Below the pieces are notes generated by a model. The model searched no databases and had not been told where the DNA came from. It saw only the letters and a program-made list of their open reading frames with translations. A program made the position numbers and the translations under genes. A stretch of DNA of 9,602 nt from Hyphomicrobiales bacterium (GTDB lineage Bacteria; Pseudomonadota; Alphaproteobacteria; Rhizobiales; Aestuariivirgaceae), in NCBI GenBank assembly GCA_020029455.1, contig JAIBJH010000092.1:1-9602 (forward strand), written 5' to 3'. Of the stretch, positions 1 through 5,451 are shown in pieces. The first letter of the stretch is position 1. Each line of letters begins with the position of its first letter.

Positions 1-74
1 CAAAATCCAGCCGCCCGCAGATTATGCCACCAGCGAAGCTCGCCTTTGATAGACCGGACCCCATCATCGGTCAT
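1..74 (-). CDS. 5' end of an unrecognised gene, cut by the window edge
   Basis: An open frame begins with ATG at 74 and reads leftward to the window edge, giving 24 complete codons that start MTDDGVRSIKGELRWWHN. A GAGGG lies seven bases upstream of the ATG, a plausible Shine-Dalgarno. I do not recognise the peptide. It has no signal sequence or membrane segment in the visible part and is rich in charged and aromatic residues. An 11-codon frame (ATG at 109) ends with its TGA overlapping this ATG, which could be a leader peptide or chance. That the frame is open and has a ribosome site is seen in the sequence; that it is a real gene is inference, since only 74 bases are available. Confidence 0.4.
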   Translation of the reverse strand, partial: MTDDGVRSIKGELRWWHNLRAAGF

Positions 75-265
75 AGCAGCACCCTCAATGTCCCCGCTGT
101 TTCCATAGCATATTGTGAAAAAACGCCGAGGGGCTTGTTTAAGCTATTGAAATAAAACGTTTAACCAAATCAACTGAAAGCACGCCCAGGGTGTGGCGTG
201 GCGTCTCGTGATTCTCTGGGAAGAGTTTGGCCTGCAATTCCGATCCTACGCGAGGGATCAAAAGA

Positions 266-295
266 AAATGCGCCCTCCTTGCGAAAGGCGCATTT
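266..295 (-). terminator. Intrinsic terminator of the first flp gene
   Basis: A perfect 9-bp inverted repeat (AAATGCGCC at 266-274 and GGCGCATTT at 287-295) encloses a 12-base loop. Read on the minus strand the stem is followed by a T-rich run (TTTTCTTTT), the layout of a Rho-independent terminator. It lies 48 bases after the TAA stop of the pilin gene at 344 and would end that transcript. Confidence 0.75.
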
Positions 296-343
296 CTCTT
301 TGCCGTCCCAAATTCGCCTGAACTGCTTCAGGTCTTGCGCAGA

Positions 344-493
344 TTACATCGCGCCGGCGATAGAGGTGAAGGTCGTGTTGAGGCCGGAAGAAATCGAAGG
401 CATCACGGCAACGAGCGCGAGGCCCGTGGCAGCGGCGATCAAGCCATATTCGATGGCAGTCGCGCCGGATTCGTCCTTGAGAAACTTGAACAT
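344..493 (-). CDS. flp: Flp/Fap-type IVb pilin subunit (first copy)
   Basis: The product is a 49-residue prepilin of the Flp/PilA (tad pilus) family, the subunit of thin adhesive type IVb pili used in surface attachment and biofilm formation. It begins MFKFLKDESG followed by ATAIEYGLIAAA. This is the short basic leader, the prepilin peptidase site after Gly10 and the conserved Glu-Tyr at +5/+6 of the mature protein. Residues 15-31 form the hydrophobic helix that anchors the subunit and packs the fibre. A longer frame starting at 574 exists, but the ATG at 493 is chosen because the prepilin leader starts here and AGGAG lies six bases upstream. It is 36/49 identical to the second copy at 825-974. 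The peptidase and Tad secretion genes are not in the window. A proline at residue 32 is absent from the other copy. Confidence 0.93.
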   Translation of the reverse strand: MFKFLKDESGATAIEYGLIAAATGLALVAVMPSISSGLNTTFTSIAGAM

Positions 494-824
494 GTGAGGC
501 TCCTGGAGTGGGGTAGGTTCCATGCCACGCCAGCCCCAGCTTGCGACTGATGACTGCGTGACTACGCAATTCACAATAGATGCGGGGTGTTTCTGATACC
601 TCGCTCAATTGCCTAAAGTTTTATCCAAATGCGCAGACAATCCGCACGAACTCGCCATGCGGTTAACAGCGCCTTTATCAAGAGCAGCACGGTCGCATGG
701 GTTGCCTGCCGGCTGATCATGGCTTCTTGCGCCGGCCAAGTCTGAGGCAAAAAAATGCACCCCCCTGACGGAGGGCACATTCCCAGGTGCTGCCTGTAAT
801 TGGAATATACTGGTTCAACCTAGC
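494..824. other. 331-bp gap between the two flp genes
   Basis: No convincing gene is present. Going leftward on the minus strand the gap holds the terminator of the second flp gene (754-781) and then about 260 bases of leader for the first copy. Since the upstream transcript appears to be terminated, the first copy should have its own promoter here. I see TTGATA and TTGTCT hexamers but no well-spaced -10 partner, so I do not place one. Just upstream of the ribosome site, 541-569 is framed by TTGCG and CGCAA and contains three spaced ACTG/ACTA motifs and a TGCGT/ACGCA dyad, a weak candidate for a regulator site. Confidence 0.5.
754..781 (-). terminator. Intrinsic terminator of the second flp gene
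   Basis: On the minus strand a 12-bp stem (arms 770-781 and 754-765, including three G-T wobble pairs) closes a four-base loop and is followed by a run of seven T. It lies 43 bases after the stop codon at 825. The spacing from the stop codon resembles that of the terminator after the first copy. Confidence 0.8.
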
Positions 825-974
825 TCACAGGTGGCCGGCGATGGACGTGAATGTTGAATCGAGGCCCGAAGCAACATTGTCCAATACGGTGACGAGCACG
901 AGGCCTATCGCAGCTGCGATCAGACCATATTCGATTGCCGTTGCGCCGGAATCGTCTTTGAGAAACTTGAACAT
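825..974 (-). CDS. flp: Flp/Fap-type IVb pilin subunit (second copy)
   Basis: This is a second 49-residue type IVb prepilin, beginning MFKFLKDDSG then ATAIEYGLIAAA, with the same leader, cleavage site after Gly10, Glu15-Tyr16 pair and hydrophobic helix (about residues 15-32). The C-terminal part ends TFTSIAGHL against TFTSIAGAM in the other copy. Differences cluster in residues 23-40, the part that would face outward or set helix packing in the fibre. The start at 974 is preferred over an upstream in-frame start at 1088 because AGGAGA lies seven bases before it and the leader then has the normal length. It has its own leader with a striking 23-bp palindrome (1034-1056) and its own terminator, so the two copies can be expressed separately. 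Confidence 0.93.
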   Translation of the reverse strand: MFKFLKDDSGATAIEYGLIAAAIGLVLVTVLDNVASGLDSTFTSIAGHL

Positions 975-1033
975 TAAGATGTCTCCTGTTTGGGGTGAGT
1001 TTCGTGCCACGCTGAGTTCCGCGCAGCTATTGG

Positions 1034-1062
1034 TTGCATTCGTGATCACAATGCAAATAATA
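1034..1062 (-). promoter_or_regulatory. Palindromic operator candidate next to a -10-like hexamer, upstream of the second flp
   Basis: Positions 1034-1056 form a near-perfect dyad. Outer arms TTGCATT (1034-1040) and AATGCAA (1050-1056) flank the 8-bp palindrome GTGATCAC (1042-1049), with one unpaired C at 1041. On the minus strand TATTAT (1062 to 1057) abuts the dyad and resembles a -10 box, which would place a start point inside the palindrome. A repressor bound here would block initiation. No good -35 was found, so the promoter part is weak; the dyad itself is seen directly. The half-sites do not match the FNR (TTGAT-N4-ATCAA) or CRP (TGTGA-N6-TCACA) spacing. Confidence 0.4.
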
Positions 1063-1159
1063 GTTGTAATTTCTTTCCAAAAAGTCACTCAATCTACTGT
1101 AATTTGATCTGGCCGAGCCAATGTTCCGTGGAAGTTGCGGTTGAGTTAACCGAATCTTA

Positions 1160-1195
1160 CCGCAATCAAACTGCGGCCCGCCCCGCCTGCGGGGC
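1160..1195. repeat. Two adjacent GC-rich hairpins downstream of ald
   Basis: CCGCA (1160-1164) pairs with TGCGG (1172-1176), and GCCCCGC (1180-1186) pairs with GCGGGGC (1189-1195). Neither is followed by a T run on either strand, so they are not canonical intrinsic terminators. They lie between the ald stop and the leader of the second flp gene, and could mark the ald transcript end or the start of the pilin control region. Confidence 0.3.
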
Positions 1196-1218
1196 ATTCC
1201 CAAAGTGAATTGGCAAAC

Positions 1219-1236
1219 CCAGTCGCCAAAGACTGG
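1219..1236 (-). terminator. Hairpin just after the ald stop codon
   Basis: CCAGTC (1219-1224) and GACTGG (1231-1236) form a perfect 6-bp stem with a six-base loop, 15 bases downstream of the ald stop on the minus strand. Only a short T-containing tract (GTTTG) follows, so termination would be weak or Rho-assisted. Confidence 0.35.
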
Positions 1237-1251
1237 TGACTGCGTGGGCGG

Positions 1252-2367
1252 CTAGCCGATCGCCTTATCAGCCGGCACATAGTCATAGCCGAGGTCGCTC
1301 GCCACGGCCTTGTAGGTCACCTTTCCGCCAGCCACGTTGAGGCCATTGCGCAGGTGAATGTCGTCCGTGAGCGCCTTCTTCCAGCCCTTGTTCATGATGG
1401 CAAGGCCGAAGGGCAGGGTGGCATTGTTGAGCGCGTAAGTTGAGGTGCGGGCAACGCCACCCGGCATGTTGGCAACGCAATAATGAATGACGCCATCGAC
1501 AACATAGGTGGGCTCGGCATGGGTCGTGGCCCTGGAGGTTTCCGCGCAGCCGCCCTGATCAATGGCAACGTCCACGAGAACCGCACCGGGCTTCCAATCG
1601 GCAAGCATCTTCTTCGTGACAAGCTTTGGCGCAGCAGCGCCGGGGATAAGAACGCCACCGATGACGAGATCAGCGCTGGCGCATTCCTCTTCCACAGCAC
1701 CTTGCGTGGAATAAATAGTCTTCAGTTGCGTGCCGAAGCGCGCCACCAGTTCTTCCATGCGGTCCGTCGACTTCTCGATGATGGTGACATCAGCGCCGAG
1801 GCCCAACGCCATGGCCGCCGCATTGGTGCCGACAACACCACCGCCGAGGATCACGACCTTTGCCGGGGCAACGCCGGGAACGCCGCCCAGTAGCACGCCG
1901 CGTCCGCCTTGTGCTTTCTCGAGCGAATGCGCGCCCGACTGCACCGACATGCGCCCGGCCACCTGGCTCATGGGGGCAAGGAGCGGAAGTCCACCACGGG
2001 CATTGGTGACCGTTTCGTAAGCAATGCAAATGGCGCCGGACTTCACTAGGTCTTTGGTCTGCTCCGGATCGGGCGCAAGGTGAAGATAGGTGTAGAGGAT
2101 CTGGCCCTCACGCAGCATCTTTCGCTCGACGGCCTGCGGCTCCTTCACCTTGACGATCATGTCGGCCTTGGCGAAGATTTCATCAGCAGTTGGAACGATT
2201 GTCGCGCCCGCCTTCCTGTAGTCGTCATCCGTATTGCCGATGCCGGCCCCGGCATTGGCCTGCACCATCACCTTGTGGCCATGGCGCACAGCTTCATTGA
2301 CCGAGGTGGGCGTCAGCCCCACGCGGTATTCATGGTTCTTGATTTCCTTCGGCACGCCGACGAGCAT
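1252..2367 (-). CDS. ald: Alanine dehydrogenase
   Basis: This is a 371-residue, full-length L-alanine dehydrogenase (NAD-dependent), a cytoplasmic enzyme that reversibly deaminates alanine to pyruvate and ammonia. The N-terminus MLVGVPKEIKNHEYRVGLTP is diagnostic. Residues equivalent to the known catalytic set are in place: Arg15, Lys75 and His96 for substrate binding and catalysis, and Asp270 in the VDVAIDQGG segment. The Rossmann loop ILGGGVVG lies at 173-180, with the acidic Glu198 after the second strand as expected for NAD. The frame is open 35 codons further upstream, but the ATG at 2367 is chosen because it gives the family's usual start and length and GGAGAGGA sits six bases before it. 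A competing ATG two codons earlier would overlap too closely with that site. It diverges from an Lrp/AsnC regulator, the usual arrangement for ald, so alanine-responsive control is likely. Confidence 0.96.
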   Translation of the reverse strand: MLVGVPKEIKNHEYRVGLTPTSVNEAVRHGHKVMVQANAGAGIGNTDDDYRKAGATIVPTADEIFAKADMIVKVKEPQAVERKMLREGQILYTYLHLAPDPEQTKDLVKSGAICIAYETVTNARGGLPLLAPMSQVAGRMSVQSGAHSLEKAQGGRGVLLGGVPGVAPAKVVILGGGVVGTNAAAMALGLGADVTIIEKSTDRMEELVARFGTQLKTIYSTQGAVEEECASADLVIGGVLIPGAAAPKLVTKKMLADWKPGAVLVDVAIDQGGCAETSRATTHAEPTYVVDGVIHYCVANMPGGVARTSTYALNNATLPFGLAIMNKGWKKALTDDIHLRNGLNVAGGKVTYKAVASDLGYDYVPADKAIG

Positions 2368-2373
2368 TTTCAT

Positions 2374-2381
2374 TCCTCTCC
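2374..2381 (-). promoter_or_regulatory. Ribosome binding site that fixes the ald start
   Basis: GGAGAGGA on the minus strand is six bases from the ATG at 2367 and directly adjacent to the ATG at 2373. The spacing favours the downstream ATG, agreeing with the conserved MLVGVPKE N-terminus. Confidence 0.7.
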
Positions 2382-2463
2382 GAATATGAATGGCGAAGAT
2401 AGCCCAGCTTGCCTGAAATGAAATTCGCCCGGGCGCATCGGCAAGCGTGTTGGGTTGAAAAAA

Positions 2464-2473
2464 ATTGCGCAAT
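2464..2473. promoter_or_regulatory. Possible operator in the ald-lrp divergent region
   Basis: ATTGCGCAAT is a perfect 10-bp palindrome placed 17 bases before the regulator's ATG and about 100 bases upstream of ald. It follows an A-rich tract. Lrp/AsnC proteins commonly bind palindromic, A/T-flanked sites between themselves and a divergent target, so this could be the site for the adjacent regulator. A single copy of a 10-bp palindrome can also arise by chance. Confidence 0.35.
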
Positions 2474-2489
2474 ATGGCAGAAATACGGA

Positions 2490-2960
2490 ATGAAATCAGA
2501 GAATCCCGATAAAACGGACAAGATCATTCTTTCCGCCCTGCAGCGGCGGGGCAACATGCCGCTTTCGGAACTGGCGGAGCTAGCGGGGCTTTCCGCATCT
2601 TCCTGCCATCGCCGCGTCAAGCTTCTGGAAGAGCGTGGCATCATCACTGGATACACGGCCGCTCTCGACCGCAAGCTTCTTGGCCTTGCCAATGAATTTT
2701 TCGTGGAAGTCTCGCTCATCGCCCAGTCGGAAGACATGCTGGAAAAATTTGAGAAAGCCGTGCAGCGCGTTCCCGAAATCCTTGAATGCCACTTGATGAG
2801 CGGCCAGTTCGACTATCTCCTGCGCGTCATTGCCAAGGACGCCGAGGACTATGAACGCATCCATCGCACAAGGCTGGCGCGGCTTCCCGGCGTGCAGCGC
2901 ATCCAGTCTATGCTGGCGCTGCGCACGGTGAAGGATTGGGGAGGCTACCCGGTCTTGTGA
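2490..2960 (+). CDS. Lrp/AsnC-family transcriptional regulator
   Basis: This is a 156-residue member of the leucine-responsive (Lrp/AsnC) family. Residues about 10-55 form the helix-turn-helix (KTDKIILSALQRRGNMPLSE, then LAELAGLSASSCHRRVKLLE). Residues about 65-145 form the RAM ligand-binding and dimerisation domain, with the typical SGQFDYLL segment at 104-111 where effector amino acids bind at dimer interfaces. The start at 2490 gives the family's normal N-terminus and length. The frame stays open to an ATG at 2409, but those residues look like non-coding sequence. The Shine-Dalgarno before 2490 is poor. Its position back-to-back with ald implies that it controls ald in response to alanine or a related amino acid, as for AldR-type regulators. 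Its last 16 bases overlap the 3' end of the transporter gene on the other strand. Confidence 0.92.
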   Translation: MKSENPDKTDKIILSALQRRGNMPLSELAELAGLSASSCHRRVKLLEERGIITGYTAALDRKLLGLANEFFVEVSLIAQSEDMLEKFEKAVQRVPEILECHLMSGQFDYLLRVIAKDAEDYERIHRTRLARLPGVQRIQSMLALRTVKDWGGYPVL

Positions 2961-3856
2961 GCGACCTGTTGATCCCGCCACAGCATCAACAGACCCGCCA
3001 CAATAACGACGGCCATTCCCATCCAGGTGATGGCATCCGGGAAATCACCGAACAGCACGAGGCCATAGCCCACCGCCCAGATCATCGCGGTGTACTCAAA
3101 CGGCGCCACGAAATTTGAAGGTGCCGATTTGTAGGCGAAGGTGAACAGCACCGAGCCGAAGGCCGCCATCACGCCCGTAGCCGCAATTAATCCGAAATCG
3201 AAAAGCGAAGGCCAGACAGCTGGGCGCGACAGAAATGCCAGGCTCTTGTGGAATGAGAGATCGACGGTCGTGGCGTTGAAGAGTGCAAACAACAAGACAG
3301 AGACGACGAAATAGACCGCATTCTGGATATTGGCGATGGCAATGGGAGGCACCACTTGCGCATAACGCCTCCCCATCATCTGCCCGACGGCATAAGCCAA
3401 TGCAGAATAGAGCGCGAGGAAACTGGCAGGCTCGAAAGCATCGGTGCCGGGCCGCACCATGACAAGCACGCCGACGAAGCCGGCAATCATCGCAAGCCAG
3501 CGATAGATCGGCACATGCTCGCCGAGATAGGGCCCCGCCAGCATGGCAACGAAGAAGGGCATGGTGAAATAGATGGCAACGCCATTGGCAATTGGCATCG
3601 CAGCGATGGAAAGGATGAAGGCATAATAGCCCGAACACAGCACAAGCCCACGCACCACCAGCGGCCAGAACAGAGAGGTGCGCAGCGCGGAAAATCCGTC
3701 AGTCATCGCCAGCATGAGGGCAAGAATCGCGCCGCCGATAACGCCGCGGATCATCACTGCCTCATAGGCCGGAAAAGAGCCGGCGAGTGACTTTACGATG
3801 GCATCCTGTGCGGCCGCAAAACCGACGGCCAGTATGGCGAACAATGCCGCCTTCAT
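2945..3856 (-). CDS. EamA/DMT-family membrane transporter
   Basis: This is a 303-residue inner-membrane protein of the drug/metabolite transporter superfamily with two EamA halves. By hydrophobicity, the first half spans roughly residues 1-135 (MKAALFAILAVGFAAAQDAI, then helices near 32-51, 66-86, 94-112 and 118-135). The second half has helices near 145-162, 174-194, 219-240, 250-269 and 276-293, giving ten helices. The tail HKTG is short and basic. Such proteins usually export metabolites, but the substrate cannot be read from sequence. The ATG at 3856 is chosen because the first helix begins at once. A GTG at 3880, overlapping the upstream gene's stop, would add eight polar residues and is a real alternative, since neither has a strong ribosome site. 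It lies directly downstream of the MocR regulator on the same strand and is probably co-transcribed with it. Confidence 0.88.
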   Translation of the reverse strand: MKAALFAILAVGFAAAQDAIVKSLAGSFPAYEAVMIRGVIGGAILALMLAMTDGFSALRTSLFWPLVVRGLVLCSGYYAFILSIAAMPIANGVAIYFTMPFFVAMLAGPYLGEHVPIYRWLAMIAGFVGVLVMVRPGTDAFEPASFLALYSALAYAVGQMMGRRYAQVVPPIAIANIQNAVYFVVSVLLFALFNATTVDLSFHKSLAFLSRPAVWPSLFDFGLIAATGVMAAFGSVLFTFAYKSAPSNFVAPFEYTAMIWAVGYGLVLFGDFPDAITWMGMAVVIVAGLLMLWRDQQVAHKTG

Positions 3857-3876
3857 CCGGTGGTCTTCTGGCAACG

Positions 3877-5349
3877 TCACTTGAGGGTCTTTGCTGTCTC
3901 GGCAAGGAGCTTGATGCCGGGTTCGATCTTCTCGTCAGCGATGGAGGAGAAGGCTAGCCGGAAGAAATTACGTGGCTGGTTCTTCGCTGCAAAAGTAAGC
4001 CGCATGGGCTCGATGAAGATGCCTTTCTTGAGCGCTTCCTGCTGCAGCACCTCGCTGTCGATGCGCTCCGGACCCCTCACCCAATATGCGGTGCCGCCGA
4101 ATGTGGGGCTGTGCGCTGATAACGGCATGTGCCGGTCCAGCGCCTTGCCCATGATTTCCCAGCGCTCACGATAAGCCTTGTGCAGGCGGCGGATCAGCGT
4201 GTCGTGGTGCCCAAGCGAGAGAAAGAGCGCCGCTGTGCGCTGGTTGTTGTTGGGCGGATGGCGCACCATGAGCCGGCGAAGCGCCCGCGCTTCTGCGATC
4301 AGTTTCTTGGGCCCCACCATGAAGCCGAGCCGCAATCCCGGGAATGTTGTCTTGGAAAGCGAACCCACATAGATGACGCGCCCATCATCATCAAGCGACT
4401 TGAGCGCGGGGCAGGGCTCGTTCACATAATTCGTCTCGAACTCATAGTCATCTTCGATGATGATGAAATCTTTCTCCCGCGCCTTGGCAAGAAGCGCCAT
4501 GCGCCGTTCGAGAGGCATAGTTACGGTTGTTGGGAACTGGTGGCTCGGCGTGGTGAAGGCAAGGTCCACCTTGTCGAGATCGGGTGACAGCGTAAGCCCC
4601 TGGTCATCCACCTTGATGGGCGTGATGGCATTGGTGTGCAATGCAAAGATGTGGCGGACATCGGGAAAGCCCGGCTCCTCCATGCCGACCCTGGTGTTCC
4701 CGTCGACCAGCAATTCGCCAAGAATGAAGAGGGAATTCTGCGCGCCCAGCGTAACCAGGATTTCGTCGTCGCTTGCCATGATGCCGCGCCGCGGCAGGAT
4801 GCGCCGCCGGATTTGCTCCACGAGCAACGGATCATCAGCGGACCAGGTGTCATTGGTCCATGCGCCGAGCCACTTTTTGCCCAATGCCTGCCGGTTGCAT
4901 TCGCGCCACTCCGCCAGCGGAAAAAGATTGTGGTCCACCTGCCCATAAATGAAGGGATAGGGCAGGTTCTGCCAGTCCAGCGGCTTCACCCAGATTTCCA
5001 GGGCTGTCGGCTGGTGCTTGAGGCGCTTCTCCCAGGCAACATTGCTTTGCTGTTGGGGTCGCGGCTTCACCGGCCTCTTGTTTGGCGCATTGTCCGCCAG
5101 CGCCTTGTCCGCCACGTAATAGCCCGAGCGCTCCCGCGCGACGAGATAGCCGTCATCCAGCAATCCCTGATAGGCAAGCACTACCGTATTGCGCGAAACG
5201 CCCAGCGACTTCGCCATGCGCCGCGTCGATGGGATAGGTTCAGATTGGTCCAGATTGCGGTCCAGGATCGCCGAGACCAACGCCTCCCTGATTTGCGTCT
5301 GCAGGCTTGCATATTCGCCACGCCGCAAATGTATCAGCCAGTCACGCAC
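3877..5349 (-). CDS. MocR-type regulator (GntR HTH fused to aminotransferase-like domain)
   Basis: This is a 490-residue MocR/GabR-family transcription factor. Residues about 12-80 form a GntR winged helix (LQTQIREALVSAILDRNLD, IPSTRRMAKSLGVSRNTVVL, AYQGLLDDGYLVARERSGYY). A proline/glutamine-rich linker covers about 88-105. Residues about 120-490 resemble fold-type I aminotransferases, with Asp300-Asp301-Tyr302 for the PLP ring and Lys333 in VGSLSKTTFPGLRLGF as the Schiff-base lysine. PLP binding therefore looks intact. In this family the bound PLP adduct senses an amine or amino compound (GABA for GabR, taurine for TauR, PLP itself for PdxR). The start is GTG at 5349, with AGGTGG nine bases upstream. 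It is divergent from soeA across 102 bp and upstream of a transporter gene, so likely targets are soeABC, itself and the transporter. Its effector is unknown; a TauR-like role is a guess from context. Confidence 0.93.
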   Translation of the reverse strand: MRDWLIHLRRGEYASLQTQIREALVSAILDRNLDQSEPIPSTRRMAKSLGVSRNTVVLAYQGLLDDGYLVARERSGYYVADKALADNAPNKRPVKPRPQQQSNVAWEKRLKHQPTALEIWVKPLDWQNLPYPFIYGQVDHNLFPLAEWRECNRQALGKKWLGAWTNDTWSADDPLLVEQIRRRILPRRGIMASDDEILVTLGAQNSLFILGELLVDGNTRVGMEEPGFPDVRHIFALHTNAITPIKVDDQGLTLSPDLDKVDLAFTTPSHQFPTTVTMPLERRMALLAKAREKDFIIIEDDYEFETNYVNEPCPALKSLDDDGRVIYVGSLSKTTFPGLRLGFMVGPKKLIAEARALRRLMVRHPPNNNQRTAALFLSLGHHDTLIRRLHKAYRERWEIMGKALDRHMPLSAHSPTFGGTAYWVRGPERIDSEVLQQEALKKGIFIEPMRLTFAAKNQPRNFFRLAFSSIADEKIEPGIKLLAETAKTLK

Positions 5350-5385
5350 AGTAGTTCCACCTGTTGGTTCCGGAGGGTAAGAAAA

Positions 5386-5407
5386 CTGGTCCTATCATGG
5401 GTCCAAT
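5386..5407. promoter_or_regulatory. Direct-repeat operator candidate between mocR and soeA
   Basis: CTGGTCCTA (5386-5394) and TGGGTCCAA (5398-5406) are imperfect direct repeats whose GGTCC cores (5388-5392 and 5400-5404) are 12 bp apart, close to one helical turn. On the other strand they read TTGGACCCA and AGGACCAG. MocR-family regulators typically bind tandem half-sites in the gap beside their gene, and the TauR site described in Rhodobacter has a CTGGAC-type repeat, which is similar. A TATCAT (5393-5398) lying between the cores could be a -10 box for soeA but has no well-spaced -35. Confidence 0.45.
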
Positions 5408-5451
5408 TCGCTGACTAGTATGGTGCGGCGAATAGGGCATTCGGGACTTGC

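Noticed and set aside
181..200. CACGCC/GGCGTG inverted repeat
   Set aside because: A 6-bp stem with no T run, beyond the terminator already placed for the pilin gene; it may be chance.
2373..2472. N-terminal extension of ald by 35 codons
   Set aside because: Alanine dehydrogenases start at MLVGVPKE-like sequence, and a well-spaced ribosome site supports 2367; the extension is not conserved in type.
2409..2489. N-terminal extension of the Lrp regulator by 27 codons
   Set aside because: It would cover the divergent control region and adds residues not found in the family, whose members begin shortly before the helix-turn-helix.
3857..3880. GTG start at 3880 for the transporter
   Set aside because: It would overlap the upstream stop, but adds eight polar residues before the first helix and has no better ribosome site than the ATG at 3856; kept only as an alternative.
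4636..5418. Open frame of 260 codons on the plus strand across mocR
   Set aside because: It is antisense to the MocR gene, whose domains and PLP residues are clear; the plus-strand product shows no recognisable domain.
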